A DNA stretch of 64,000 nt from JANOSH01 sp031415695 (lineage in GTDB: Bacteria > Actinomycetota > Acidimicrobiia > Acidimicrobiales > Ilumatobacteraceae), in the NCBI GenBank assembly GCA_031415695.1, contig JANOSH010000061.1, positions 124,001-188,000 on the forward strand, written 5' to 3'. The notes below the pieces were generated by a model, which was not told where the DNA came from, made no database searches, and saw only the letters and a list, made by a program, of their open reading frames with translations. Position 1 is the first letter of the stretch; the number at the start of each line of letters is the position of its first letter. Position numbers and translations under genes: made by a program. This document shows positions 25,655 through 34,605 of this stretch, piece by piece.

Positions 25655-26581
25655 ATGAGTTTCTTGCCCGTGTTGTTCTTCGATCGACCCTTGCCCGACG
25701 CGTATCGCGACCTCCTCGACGGGCGCGCCGATGTGGTTGGTCCTGACGAGGACGACCTGGCACTGGCCGACGGCGTAATCGCCAGCGTGATACGGCACTG
25801 GGACGCCAGCGCCCTGGCCAGCGCACCGCGTGTCAAGGTGGTGTCGCGCTCGGGGATCGGCTACGACAACCTCGACGTACCAAGCCTGACGTCGGCCGGG
25901 GTGGCCTCGTGCTTCGCCCCCGATGCGCCAACCGTGTCTACTGCCGAACAGGCCATTGCCCTGATGTTGGCTATCACTAAGGAGATTCCTGGCCAGGCCA
26001 ATCGGGCGGCCGAAGGCCTTGGTCCCCTACCGGTGCCCACCGCGTTGGAACTCGACGGACGGGTGCTCGGGCTGGTCGGCTGTGGCCGCATTGCACGCCG
26101 CGTGGCGACAACTGGGCTGGCACTGGGAATGCGGGTGATCGTGCATGACCCCTATGTCGATGTGGCACCGGTCGCCGGTGTAACGATGGTTGCCCTGGCC
26201 GACATTTGGGAGCGCTCCGATGTCATCTCGCTGCACGCACCATCCTCTCCAGCTACTCGACACATGATCAACGAGTCAACTTTGGCCGCTCTGCGCCTAG
26301 GTGCCTATCTGGTCAACACCGCACGAGGCAGCCTGGTCGACCAAGATGCCCTGCTCGCTGCGCTCAACAGTGGTCACCTCGCCGGCGCGGCACTCGATGT
26401 CACCGAGCCCGAGCCGCTGCCGATAGGCCACCCACTACTTGCCCACCCGCGGTGCATCGTCACCCCCCACGTGGCATCGTCGACCACGGCGGCGCGTCGC
26501 CGACTGTACGAACATGCCATCGACAATGCACTAGCCGTCATTGCTGGCGAGCAGGGAAACCGGGTACCCGGCTCATTCTGA
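25655..26581 (+). CDS. D-2-hydroxyacid dehydrogenase (phosphoglycerate-dehydrogenase-like)
   Basis: This 308-residue NAD-dependent dehydrogenase has the Rossmann motif GLVGCGRIARRV in the middle. Its catalytic residues include Arg in LVNTARGSLVDQD, an acidic residue in the next segment and His in CIVTPHVASSTTAA. It oxidises or reduces a D-2-hydroxyacid and could be a phosphoglycerate, glyoxylate or hydroxyisocaproate-type enzyme. The following aldolase starts 13 bp downstream on the same strand, so the pair may process a 2-keto acid released by aldol cleavage. The substrate is unconfirmed. Confidence 0.88.
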   Translation: MSFLPVLFFDRPLPDAYRDLLDGRADVVGPDEDDLALADGVIASVIRHWDASALASAPRVKVVSRSGIGYDNLDVPSLTSAGVASCFAPDAPTVSTAEQAIALMLAITKEIPGQANRAAEGLGPLPVPTALELDGRVLGLVGCGRIARRVATTGLALGMRVIVHDPYVDVAPVAGVTMVALADIWERSDVISLHAPSSPATRHMINESTLAALRLGAYLVNTARGSLVDQDALLAALNSGHLAGAALDVTEPEPLPIGHPLLAHPRCIVTPHVASSTTAARRRLYEHAIDNALAVIAGEQGNRVPGSF

Positions 26582-26594
26582 TACAACATCTTCA

Positions 26595-27377
26595 ATGGAT
26601 TCGTTACGACAGCAGTGGGCCGACGGCAAGAGCACGCTTGGCGGGTGGCTCGCCATTCCCGACACGGTTACCGCCGAGGCGGCCACACGTTGCGGCTTCG
26701 ATTATGTATGCGTCGATATGCAACATGGCCTGGCCGACTATCACCACATGGTCGGCATGGTTCAGGCCATCGAGCTCGCAGGTGGGGTTCCCATCGCGCG
26801 CGCCCCGTGGAATGAGCCAGGTGTGATTGGGCGCATTCTCGATGCCGGTGCTCATGGCATAGTCGTACCCATGGTCAACAGCCCTGCGGAGGCCGAGGCC
26901 GTTGTTCGATCGTGTCGGTATGCACCCCTCGGTTCACGAAGCGTCGGGCCCATCGTTGCCGGCATGCGCCGCAGCGGTTATCCCGAGTGGGCAGCGGCCA
27001 CTATTGCCACTATTCCAATGATCGAATCAGTCGAGGCGGTCGCTCGCATCGACGACATTCTGGCCGTGCCCGGCATCGACGCCGTGTATGTCGGTCCGGC
27101 CGATCTGTCGGTCAGCCTCGGGTTGCCACCAGGCAACAACGACGACCGTTCTGAATTCACCGAGGCACTGTTGACCATCGTGGCCGCGTGTACCCGCGCC
27201 GGAGTGGTACCTGGTATTCACGCCACCGGTGCCTTGGCAGCCCGACGCTTGGAGCAGGGTTTCCGCATGATCACGGTCGCAGGCGATCTCTTGGCCATGC
27301 GTACCAAGATGGCCGAGGAAATCGCTATCGCTCGCGGCGCCCAGCAAGGAGCGAGCACCGACCGTTCGATCTACTGA
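26595..27377 (+). CDS. HpcH/HpaI-family aldolase
   Basis: This 260-residue class II aldolase has DYVCVDMQHGLADYHHM near the N-terminus and the phosphate/keto-acid arginine in GVPIARAPW. The metal ligand Glu lies in TIPMIES, and the C-terminal region includes VYVGPADLSVSLG. These enzymes cleave 4-hydroxy-2-oxo acids to pyruvate and an aldehyde. The ATG at 26595 is chosen over a longer in-frame start at 26541 because it begins the family's N-terminus. It fits downstream of an HpaH-like hydratase (22581) and next to a hydroxyacid dehydrogenase. Confidence 0.93.
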   Translation: MDSLRQQWADGKSTLGGWLAIPDTVTAEAATRCGFDYVCVDMQHGLADYHHMVGMVQAIELAGGVPIARAPWNEPGVIGRILDAGAHGIVVPMVNSPAEAEAVVRSCRYAPLGSRSVGPIVAGMRRSGYPEWAAATIATIPMIESVEAVARIDDILAVPGIDAVYVGPADLSVSLGLPPGNNDDRSEFTEALLTIVAACTRAGVVPGIHATGALAARRLEQGFRMITVAGDLLAMRTKMAEEIAIARGAQQGASTDRSIY

Positions 27378-27547
27378 CCGGCGGCAAGGGCCTAGTCGCT
27401 GTCAAGAGGATTCGTGCTGTCTGACAACGCCGATCCGCTCCAAACGCGGGAACACAACGCGGTGTGACGAAGGCGTCGACGGTTTGTCAGCAGTACTGAA
27501 CACATTCTCGCCCGACTGCGGAGTCGCAAAACGTTACGAAATCCGGG

Positions 27548-27605
27548 GCGAGATGGTTAACGATCGAGCGAAATGGCTAACGATCGAGCGAGATGGTTGA
27601 CAGCG
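27548..27605 (+). repeat. 20-bp tandem repeat, about 2.5 copies
   Basis: The unit GCGAGATGGTTAACGATCGA is present at 27548, with close copies at 27568 and (partial) 27588. It lies in a 253-bp gap between the aldolase gene and the convergent GntR gene. No gene or terminator was seen in the gap. The repeat may be an operator array or a replication-slippage product. Confidence 0.7.
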
Positions 27606-27630
27606 CAGGGTTGATAGGCGTATCAGGGGG

Positions 27631-28266
27631 CTAGAGGACGGCGCGTACCGAGTCTTCGAAACGGCGGACGTGCGCGGCAGCCAATTGGCCGGCTAGATCA
27701 CCTTGACGATTAATAATGGCATCGAGCATCTCGGCATGCTCGTCGATGTGTCCGCCGACATCACCCATGCGGTCGGCGAACAGGTACCAGATGCGGGTTG
27801 CATGGGTCAGGTACTGCGTGAGCGTGGCCGCCAAAAAATGGTTGTGGGCAGCCTCATAGATAGCCAGATGAATGGCGTAATCCAGGCTCATCAGGTCGTT
27901 GAACGCCACCAGACCGCCGCGCAACTGGCTGGCGAGATCACTGAGCGCAGCCCGGTCGGCAGCCGTGGCTCGCTCTGCGGCACGCTGCGACACCCGAGCT
28001 TCTAACACCTCGCGAACATCGCTGAGCGACGATAGGTCGGCCAGGTTGACGTCGGCCGCAAACGTGCCACGCCGCGGGAAGATCTGGATAAGACCTTCGG
28101 CTTCCAACCGCTTCACCGCTTCACGCAACGGGGTGCGGCCGACGCCAATTTGCTGGCCGAGCAGGTCTTCGTCGAGCGGTTGACCAGGGCGAATTTCTAG
28201 ATGAACGAGCATGTGTCGCAGCGCGACGTACGCCGCCTGAGATTGGGATTCCACCACGCCGTTCAC
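27631..28266 (-). CDS. GntR-family transcriptional regulator (FCD subfamily)
   Basis: This 211-residue regulator has a winged helix near the N-terminus. It reads LGQQIGVGRTPLREAVKRLE, then GLIQIFPRRGTFAADVNL. An all-helical FCD effector domain follows with LDYAIHLAIYEAAHNHFL, including metal-ligand His and Asp. It begins at GTG. It is divergent from the 836-aa GcvT-type dehydrogenase gene 47 bp away and probably controls that operon. The ligand is likely an organic acid or amine linked to that pathway; this is inference. Confidence 0.92.
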   Translation of the reverse strand: MNGVVESQSQAAYVALRHMLVHLEIRPGQPLDEDLLGQQIGVGRTPLREAVKRLEAEGLIQIFPRRGTFAADVNLADLSSLSDVREVLEARVSQRAAERATAADRAALSDLASQLRGGLVAFNDLMSLDYAIHLAIYEAAHNHFLAATLTQYLTHATRIWYLFADRMGDVGGHIDEHAEMLDAIINRQGDLAGQLAAAHVRRFEDSVRAVL

Positions 28267-28313
28267 CCTGCTAGTATGCCATAGATATATCAGATGGACA
28301 GGGAGAACAAGAC

Positions 28314-30824
28314 GTGAGTGAATTTCCGACCAAGGCCAAGGTCGTCATCATCGGTGCCGGCATCGTGGGCAACTGCCTCGCCGGTCACCTGACCGAACTC
28401 GGCTGGACCGACCTGGTGCAGATCGACAAGGGACCACTCCCCAACCCCGGCGGCTCCACCGGACATGCGTCGAACTTCATTTTCACCACCGATCACAACA
28501 AGGAAATGGCGTATCTCACGCTCGAGAGCCAGCGCCAATACGAAGAACTCGGCATGAACAACACCTGCGGCGGCATCGAAGTTGCCCGCACCGAGGAGCG
28601 CATGGAGGAACTGCGCCGACGCATGACCTCGGCTAAGTGCTGGGGTATCGATTCCCGTCTGGTGACCCCGGCCGAGATCAAAGAAATGGTGCCGTTCATC
28701 AACGAAAAGATCCTGCTCGGCGGGTTCTACACTCCAGGCGTGTCGGCCGTCGACTCGCTGCAAACCGGTACCATCATGCGAGAGCGTGCTGTGGCCAAGG
28801 GCATGCAGGTTTTCGCCAATACCGAAGTTCTCGATGTCGAAGTTGTCGACGCTACCGTCAAGGCTGTCATCACCAACAAGGGCCGCATTGAGGCCGAATA
28901 CGTGGTCATTGCATGTGGCGTGTGGAGCCCCCGCATCGCCACAATGGCCGGTGCCACCATTCCCCTTACCCCAGCCGTTCACCAAATGGCCGATGTCGGC
29001 CCCATCGAAATCCTGCAGAAGTCAGGCAAAGAACTCGCCTACCCGATCATTCGTGACATGGACACGTTCTGCTACGAACGCCAGACGTCGGGTTCGATGG
29101 AAGTAGGTTCATACGCCCACCGCCCGATTTTCCATCACCCCGACGACATACCATCCATCGAAGATTCGGCGCTGTCGCCCACCGAGCTTCCCCTATCTCA
29201 AGACGACTTCGACCCGCAGTTGGAACAAGCCATCGAGCTCATGGGCGAGATCCTGGAAACCGCCGAGATCCGCTACGCCATCGATGGCTTGTTGTCGCTG
29301 ACCCCCGACGCCATGCCAGTGCTCGGCGAGACCACCGAGGTACGCAACCTGTGGTCGGCAGCGGCGGTGTGGATCAAGGAAGGCCCCGGCATCGCCCAGC
29401 TCGTTGCCGAATGGATGACCTACGGCTACCCGCACATGTGCGACCCGCACTCGAGCGACATCAACCGGCTGTACATGCACGAGCGCACCGAGCACCACAT
29501 CTATGCCCGCTGCGCCGAGCACTTCAACAAGACCTACGGCATCGTGCATCCGCGTGAGCAGTGGGCATCCGAGCGAGGCATGCGCCGCAGTCCGTTCTAC
29601 GCCCGTGAGGAAGCCCTCGGCGCAACGTTCTTCGACGCCCGCGGTTGGGAACGACCGCAGTGGTACGAATCGAACGCGCCGCTCGTCGCCAAGTACGGCA
29701 TCGAAGATCGGCCTCACGAGTGGGACTCGCGCTGGTGGTCACCCATCATCAATGCCGAGCACCTCGCAATGCGCGAGAGCGTCGCCATGGTCGACCTCAC
29801 CGCCTTTAACGAGTTCGACTTCACCGGTCCAGGCGTGCTCGACTTCATGCAGTACATGACCGTGAACTCGGTTGCGGTTCCAGTCGGCAAGGCGGTCTAC
29901 ACCCCGCTGCTCACCCCGCACGGTGGCTTCCGTGGAGACCTCACCGTCATGCGGCTCGGCGAGGAACACTTCCGCGTCGTCACCGGCGCCTTCGACGGTG
30001 CCCGCGACAAGTACTGGTTCTTGAAGTACATGCCAACCGACGGCACGGTGCATTTCGAAGACAAGAGCCCATCCATCTGCACCGTTGGCGTGTGGGGTCC
30101 CAACGCTCGCAATCTGGTCGAGAAGCTCACCACCAAGACCGACCTTTCGCAGGACGGATTCCCCTACGGTTCGGTACGCGACGTGCTCATCGACGGCATC
30201 CCCTGCACTATGTTCCGCATCTCGTATGTGGGCGAAAACGGCTGGGAGATTTACACCAAGATGGAGCACGGCCTACGGCTGTGGGACACGTTGTGGGAAG
30301 CCGGCCAGGAGTACAGCGTCACCCCGGTAGGTATTGGCGTATACGGCGGAACCGGCAGAGTCGAGAAGGGTTATCGCCTCATGGGCGCCGAGCTCGAAAG
30401 CGAATACAACCCGGTTGAAGCCGGGCTCGATCGTCCAAAGGTGAAGGCCGCCGATTTCATTGGCAAGGCTGCCTACTTGGCCATACGAGACGAGCCAGTT
30501 TTCGCCACGCTCTGCACGCTATCGGTCGACGATCACACCTCGGCCAGCGGCGTGAAGCGGTACATGATGGGCGGTGCCGAGCCAATCCTCACACTCGACG
30601 GCGAGCGCATCCTCGACGAGAAGGGCCGCGTCTCACGGGTCACCACGGCCGCGGCCGCACCGTCGCTCGACACGTTCTTGTTGCTGTCGTACCTGCCGCC
30701 AAAGTATGCCGTTGAAGGCACGAAACTGCAGGTCATGTACATGAACGAGCTGTATCCGGTGACCGTTTCGCGGGTGGGCAGCAAGCCGCTCTTCGACGAA
30801 ACCGACGCCCGGATGAAGAGCTGA
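28314..30824 (+). CDS. Dimethylglycine/sarcosine dehydrogenase-like FAD-GcvT fusion
   Basis: This 836-residue protein has an N-terminal DAO-type FAD domain (VVIIGAGIVGNCLAGHL). A GGSTGHASNFIF segment carries the histidine that covalently binds FAD in dimethylglycine dehydrogenases. A central FAO_M part comes next. From about residue 450 the GcvT folate-binding domain follows, including RESVAMVDLTAFNEF and VGENGWEIYTKMEHGL. It oxidatively demethylates an N-methylated amino acid, passing the one-carbon unit to tetrahydrofolate. GTG start. The next two genes are ETF subunits, its likely electron acceptor. Sarcosine, dimethylglycine and betaine-like substrates cannot be separated by sequence. Confidence 0.9.
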   Translation: MSEFPTKAKVVIIGAGIVGNCLAGHLTELGWTDLVQIDKGPLPNPGGSTGHASNFIFTTDHNKEMAYLTLESQRQYEELGMNNTCGGIEVARTEERMEELRRRMTSAKCWGIDSRLVTPAEIKEMVPFINEKILLGGFYTPGVSAVDSLQTGTIMRERAVAKGMQVFANTEVLDVEVVDATVKAVITNKGRIEAEYVVIACGVWSPRIATMAGATIPLTPAVHQMADVGPIEILQKSGKELAYPIIRDMDTFCYERQTSGSMEVGSYAHRPIFHHPDDIPSIEDSALSPTELPLSQDDFDPQLEQAIELMGEILETAEIRYAIDGLLSLTPDAMPVLGETTEVRNLWSAAAVWIKEGPGIAQLVAEWMTYGYPHMCDPHSSDINRLYMHERTEHHIYARCAEHFNKTYGIVHPREQWASERGMRRSPFYAREEALGATFFDARGWERPQWYESNAPLVAKYGIEDRPHEWDSRWWSPIINAEHLAMRESVAMVDLTAFNEFDFTGPGVLDFMQYMTVNSVAVPVGKAVYTPLLTPHGGFRGDLTVMRLGEEHFRVVTGAFDGARDKYWFLKYMPTDGTVHFEDKSPSICTVGVWGPNARNLVEKLTTKTDLSQDGFPYGSVRDVLIDGIPCTMFRISYVGENGWEIYTKMEHGLRLWDTLWEAGQEYSVTPVGIGVYGGTGRVEKGYRLMGAELESEYNPVEAGLDRPKVKAADFIGKAAYLAIRDEPVFATLCTLSVDDHTSASGVKRYMMGGAEPILTLDGERILDEKGRVSRVTTAAAAPSLDTFLLLSYLPPKYAVEGTKLQVMYMNELYPVTVSRVGSKPLFDETDARMKS

Positions 30825-31591
30825 TGCGAACCGCCGTTTGTGTCAAGCGGGTACCAGCGCCAGGTGCCCGCATCAACATCAGCGCCGATGGTCAATCCAT
30901 CGACACCACTCACCTGGCCTTCACCACCAGCCCGCACGAGGAATGTGCGGTGGAAGAAGCGCTTCGCCTCACCGAAAAGCATGGTGGCGATGTCACCGTG
31001 TTCACCCTTGGCGCGGGCGCGGCCGACGAGCAGTTGCGCTACGGGCTGAGCCTTGGCGCGCAACACGCGGTCTTATTGCCTACCGACGGAACCGACTGGG
31101 ACCCCCAGCGAACAGCCGCGGCGCTAGCCGACGCGATTCGCGAACGTGAAGCACGAGATGGTCAATTCGACCTCATTTTATTCGGGAACGAGTCGGCCGA
31201 TTCCGGCGGTTTTCAAGTCGGCATCCGGGTCGCCAATGCACTCGGACGGGCCTGCGTCAATGGCATCAAGGGCATCGACATCGCCGACGGCATCGCCACT
31301 GCTCGACGCGAATCCGACGTTGGTCTCGAGGTGTACGAGCTCGCCATGCCCGCAGTCCTCGGCGTGAAAGAAGGCATCAACCTGCCCCGCTACCCAACGC
31401 TCAAGGGCCGGTTGTCGTCCAAGAAGGCCGACGTCGATGTTGTTACCCCAGCGGGCGTTGCTGGCGGGCAGATCGCGCTTCGATTGCTCCCCGCCGCCGA
31501 ACAGGTATCAGAAACTGTCATCCTCGGGCACGGCCCCGATGCTGCACCAGCGATTGTTGACCTTCTCGAAGAATTAGGTCTCCTGTCATGA
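30824..31591 (+). CDS. etfB: Electron transfer flavoprotein beta subunit
   Basis: This 255-residue protein matches ETF beta/FixA. The N-terminus AVCVKRVPAPGARINI leads to an AMP-binding-type strand LILFGNESADSGGFQVGIRVAN. The conserved region is LPAVLGVKEGINLPRYP-like (AMPAVLGVKEGINLPRYPT). The ATG shares one base with the stop of the dehydrogenase gene (TGATG). With the alpha subunit it accepts electrons from the GcvT-type dehydrogenase and passes them to ETF-quinone oxidoreductase, which lies outside this window. Confidence 0.93.
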   Translation: MRTAVCVKRVPAPGARINISADGQSIDTTHLAFTTSPHEECAVEEALRLTEKHGGDVTVFTLGAGAADEQLRYGLSLGAQHAVLLPTDGTDWDPQRTAAALADAIREREARDGQFDLILFGNESADSGGFQVGIRVANALGRACVNGIKGIDIADGIATARRESDVGLEVYELAMPAVLGVKEGINLPRYPTLKGRLSSKKADVDVVTPAGVAGGQIALRLLPAAEQVSETVILGHGPDAAPAIVDLLEELGLLS

Positions 31592-32571
31592 GTACGGTCT
31601 TGGTGGTCCTCGAACATGACCGCGGCTCGCTGGCCGACGCCTCGCTCGAAGCCCTCACCGCTGGCCGTGGCCTTGCCGGCCAGCTCGGAGTAGGGATGGC
31701 AGCCGTTGCGCTCGGCGGTTCGGCCGCCATGGCCGGTGTTGCCGGAAGTTACGGCGCTGCGACCATTCACGTCGTCGACCACGAGTTCCTGGCCGACTAC
31801 GGGCCCGAAGCATGGGGCGAGTCGCTTGCGCAGCTCGTTCAGTTTCTGCAGCCAGCTGCGGTCATCGCCACCGGCACCGATCGCGGCAACGAGGTCATGG
31901 CACAGGCCGCCGCTCGTTTGGATTTGCCGATGGTCGCGAACGTTCTGGAAGCACGCCCGAGCTCGATGGCTGGCTCGCTCTGGGCGCTTACCCGGGTGCG
32001 GTGGGGTGGCTCGTTGCTCGAATCGACATCGCTCACCAGCGCTACACCGATGCTTACGTTTAGCCATCACGCCGTAATCGCCGAACCCATCGCGGCACCT
32101 GGCTTGGCTGGTGTGGAAACGTTCGTGCCGTCGCTCGACGCAGCCCACGCCCGCACCAACGTCCGCGATCGCGTCGAACGCCCGGCAGGTGTCACGCTCG
32201 CTACGGCACGCATCATCGTTAGTGGCGGCCGAGGTGTCGGATCAGCCGAGAACTTTGCGCCCCTCACCGAACTCGCCACAACCGTGGGCGGGGTCGTTGG
32301 TTGTTCGCGTGCTGTCACGAACAACGGCTGGCGACCACACTCCGACCAGGTTGGCCAAACCGGTACCCGTGTGGCCCCCGACCTGTACATCGCGTGCGGG
32401 ATCTCGGGAGCTATCCAGCACTGGGTGGGCGCCATGGCGTCGAAGAAGGTGCTAGCGATAAACACCGACCCCGAGGCCAACATGGTGACCAAGGCCGACT
32501 ACGCAGTCATCGGCGATCTCCACAAGGTCGTTCCGGCGGTTACGGCCGAAATCCTTCGCCGCCGCGGCTAG
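31588..32571 (+). CDS. etfA: Electron transfer flavoprotein alpha subunit
   Basis: This 327-residue protein matches ETF alpha/FixB. Its C-terminal FAD-binding domain has RIIVSGGRGVGSAENF and VVGCSRAVTNNGWRPHSDQVG. It also has LYIACGISGAIQHWVGAM and the ending INTDPEANMVTKADYAVIGDL. It overlaps the beta gene by four bases (ATGA) and completes the operon with the dehydrogenase. The N-terminal half is the expected Rossmann-like part that contacts the beta subunit. Confidence 0.94.
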   Translation: MSTVLVVLEHDRGSLADASLEALTAGRGLAGQLGVGMAAVALGGSAAMAGVAGSYGAATIHVVDHEFLADYGPEAWGESLAQLVQFLQPAAVIATGTDRGNEVMAQAAARLDLPMVANVLEARPSSMAGSLWALTRVRWGGSLLESTSLTSATPMLTFSHHAVIAEPIAAPGLAGVETFVPSLDAAHARTNVRDRVERPAGVTLATARIIVSGGRGVGSAENFAPLTELATTVGGVVGCSRAVTNNGWRPHSDQVGQTGTRVAPDLYIACGISGAIQHWVGAMASKKVLAINTDPEANMVTKADYAVIGDLHKVVPAVTAEILRRRG

Positions 32572-32584
32572 GGGCCCAATCCGG

Positions 32585-32648
32585 CCATATGCGCAACAGT
32601 TGCGGACTCGGCCGCGCCTGGGCCAGCCATATCCGCAACAGTTGCGGA
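32585..32648. promoter_or_regulatory. Two 22-bp near-identical dyad repeats upstream of kup
   Basis: CCATATGCGCAACAGTTGCG(GA) at 32585-32606 recurs as CCATATCCGCAACAGTTGCG(GA) at 32627-32648, one base apart in sequence and 42 bp apart in position. Each contains the inverted repeat CGCAAC-A-GTTGCG, extended by one pair in the second copy. Two identical dyads four helical turns apart suggest a dimeric regulator controlling kup, or a signal ending the ETF transcript. Confidence 0.5.
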
Positions 32649-32713
32649 AAGGGTGGACGTGGTGGCGGAAGGCTTGGCGGCTGCGGGGGAAGTCGCTAGC
32701 CTTCCCATTTCGT

Positions 32714-34594
32714 ATGAATGATCATAAACACGCCCACGGTCATGGGTCCGCTGGAATGGCTGGTCTGGCGCTCGGCGCTCTAGGGATCGTGTACGGCGAT
32801 ATCGGCACCAGCCCGCTCTACGCCTTTCGCGAAGCGTTCGAAGGACACCACCTTGAAGTCACCCCCGACGGTGTTCTGGGCGCGTGTTCACTGGTGTTCT
32901 GGGCGCTCATCATAATCATCTCGGTCAAGTACCTGTACCTAGTGATGCGGGCCGACAACCGGGGAGAGGGCGGCATCTTGGCCCTCCAATCACTCGTTCC
33001 ACGACTGACCTCCAAGGGAAGTCTTGCACTCATCGCATTGGGCATCTTCGGTACGGCGCTGCTCTACGGCGACGGTATGATCACCCCAGCGATTTCAGTG
33101 CTCGGCGCCGTGGAAGGGCTTGGCAAAGCCGCCGATGGGCTTCAGCGGTTCGTTATACCGATTGTGATCGTGATACTCACGGCGTTGTTCCTCATCCAAA
33201 AACGTGGCACTGCTGGCATCGGTAAGGTATTTGGGCCACTTATGTTTGTGTGGTTTGTCACCATCGCCGTCCTCGGCGTTAGTCAGATTGTTCGCGAACC
33301 CGCCGTCCTCAAGGCAATCAACCCGTTGTATGCCGTGAAGTTCTTCTCGGAATACGGCCTCGATGGTTTCTGGTCGCTCGGCTCGATCTTCCTCGTAGTC
33401 ACCGGCGGCGAAGCGCTGTACGCCGACATGGGCCACTTCGGTCGAAAACCCATCGGTATGGCCTGGTTCAGCCTCGTATTGCCGAGCTTGGTGTTGTGCT
33501 ACTTCGGCATGGGAGCGCTGCTTATCCGTCATCCCGAGGCGATTGAAAATCCGTTCTACGACATGGCCCCCAAATCACTGGTGTGGCCGCTCATCATCTT
33601 GGCGACCGCAGCCGCCGTTGTCGCTTCGCAGGCGTTGATTTCGGGTGCCTTCTCACTCACGACTCAGGCCATGCGCATGGACTACTTGCCCCGGGTCAAG
33701 GTGCTCCACACATCGTCGACCCAGATGGGCCAGGTGTATGTGCCCATCGTCAACTGGATCTTGATGATCGCTTGCATCGGCCTCGTGCTTGGCTTTCGAA
33801 CATCAGGCAAGCTCGCCGCGGCGTATGGCATTGCAGTAACGATGACCATGGCAATTACCACCTTGCTGTTCATGGCGGTCGCTTTCCACCGTTGGAAGTG
33901 GTCCAAACTCAAGGCGCTCGGCATTGGTATGCCGCTGCTGCTCATTGACCTGGCGTTCGTTGGGGCCCAGCTGCCTAAGATCCCATCTGGCGGCTGGTTC
34001 GCACTGGTGATCGGTGTCGCCCAATTCAGCATGATGTCGACATGGCGCAAGGGCCGCTCCGAAGTAGCCAAAATCATCAAGCGAGGCGAGACGCCAACCT
34101 CCGAGTTCGTTGATGCGCTTCCCGATCAGTCGTGGGAACGGGTTCCCGGCACGTCGGTCTTCTTGTTCAAGGACGTTGGGGCAGTGCCGCCCGCCCTGCT
34201 CGTCAACCTCAGCCACAACAAGGTGCTGCACGAACGGGTGCTGTTGCTCTCGATCGAGACCTCCGACGTCAGTACAGTCGATCCCGCCGAACGGGTGGCG
34301 GTGAAGCGTGTCGGCCCAGGCATTCATCAGATCGTCCTGACATTTGGATACATGGACGACCCGAATGTGCCACTGGCCCTGTCGGGGCTGAAGTTCGATG
34401 GCAGACTCATCGATCCGAAGGACACCACCTACTTCTTGGGGCGCGAGACCGTGGTCGCCACCCCCGCAGGCACCATGCCCGGCTGGCAGGAGCGTTTGTT
34501 CGTCCTGCAGAACATGACCGCGGCAAGTGCCGCCCGCTTCTTCTCGCTTCCATCTACGGCGGTGTTCGAAGTGGGCACCACTATCGAGATCTAA
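32714..34594 (+). CDS. kup: Kup-family potassium uptake transporter
   Basis: This 626-residue transporter opens with a His-rich stretch and GALGIVYGDIGTSPLYAFREAF, the signature of Kup/HAK/KT proteins. About twelve membrane helices follow, including GTALLYGDGMITPAISVLGA and FLVVTGGEALYADMGHFG. The C-terminus is a cytosolic domain of about 170 residues. It takes up K+ with protons. The ATG at 32714 is chosen over a longer in-frame ORF from 32600 because family similarity begins there. Upstream are paired dyads (32585-32648). The 3' end is convergent with the LLM gene. Confidence 0.95.
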   Translation: MNDHKHAHGHGSAGMAGLALGALGIVYGDIGTSPLYAFREAFEGHHLEVTPDGVLGACSLVFWALIIIISVKYLYLVMRADNRGEGGILALQSLVPRLTSKGSLALIALGIFGTALLYGDGMITPAISVLGAVEGLGKAADGLQRFVIPIVIVILTALFLIQKRGTAGIGKVFGPLMFVWFVTIAVLGVSQIVREPAVLKAINPLYAVKFFSEYGLDGFWSLGSIFLVVTGGEALYADMGHFGRKPIGMAWFSLVLPSLVLCYFGMGALLIRHPEAIENPFYDMAPKSLVWPLIILATAAAVVASQALISGAFSLTTQAMRMDYLPRVKVLHTSSTQMGQVYVPIVNWILMIACIGLVLGFRTSGKLAAAYGIAVTMTMAITTLLFMAVAFHRWKWSKLKALGIGMPLLLIDLAFVGAQLPKIPSGGWFALVIGVAQFSMMSTWRKGRSEVAKIIKRGETPTSEFVDALPDQSWERVPGTSVFLFKDVGAVPPALLVNLSHNKVLHERVLLLSIETSDVSTVDPAERVAVKRVGPGIHQIVLTFGYMDDPNVPLALSGLKFDGRLIDPKDTTYFLGRETVVATPAGTMPGWQERLFVLQNMTAASAARFFSLPSTAVFEVGTTIEI

Positions 34595-34605
34595 ATCATC
34601 GAGAT

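Noticed and set aside
27548..27605. A CRISPR array.
   Set aside because: The repeat unit is contiguous with no spacers and has only about 2.5 copies.
28290..28985. A 231-residue minus-strand ORF inside the GcvT-dehydrogenase gene.
   Set aside because: It is antisense to a strongly conserved gene and has no recognisable domain; it is a shadow.
29193..30269. Two further minus-strand ORFs of about 175 residues in the same gene.
   Set aside because: Both are antisense shadows of the 836-residue dehydrogenase.
32571..32713. A c-di-AMP (ydaO-type) riboswitch upstream of kup.
   Set aside because: The gap is only 142 nt and shows duplicated protein-binding-type dyads, with none of the expected riboswitch folds recognised.
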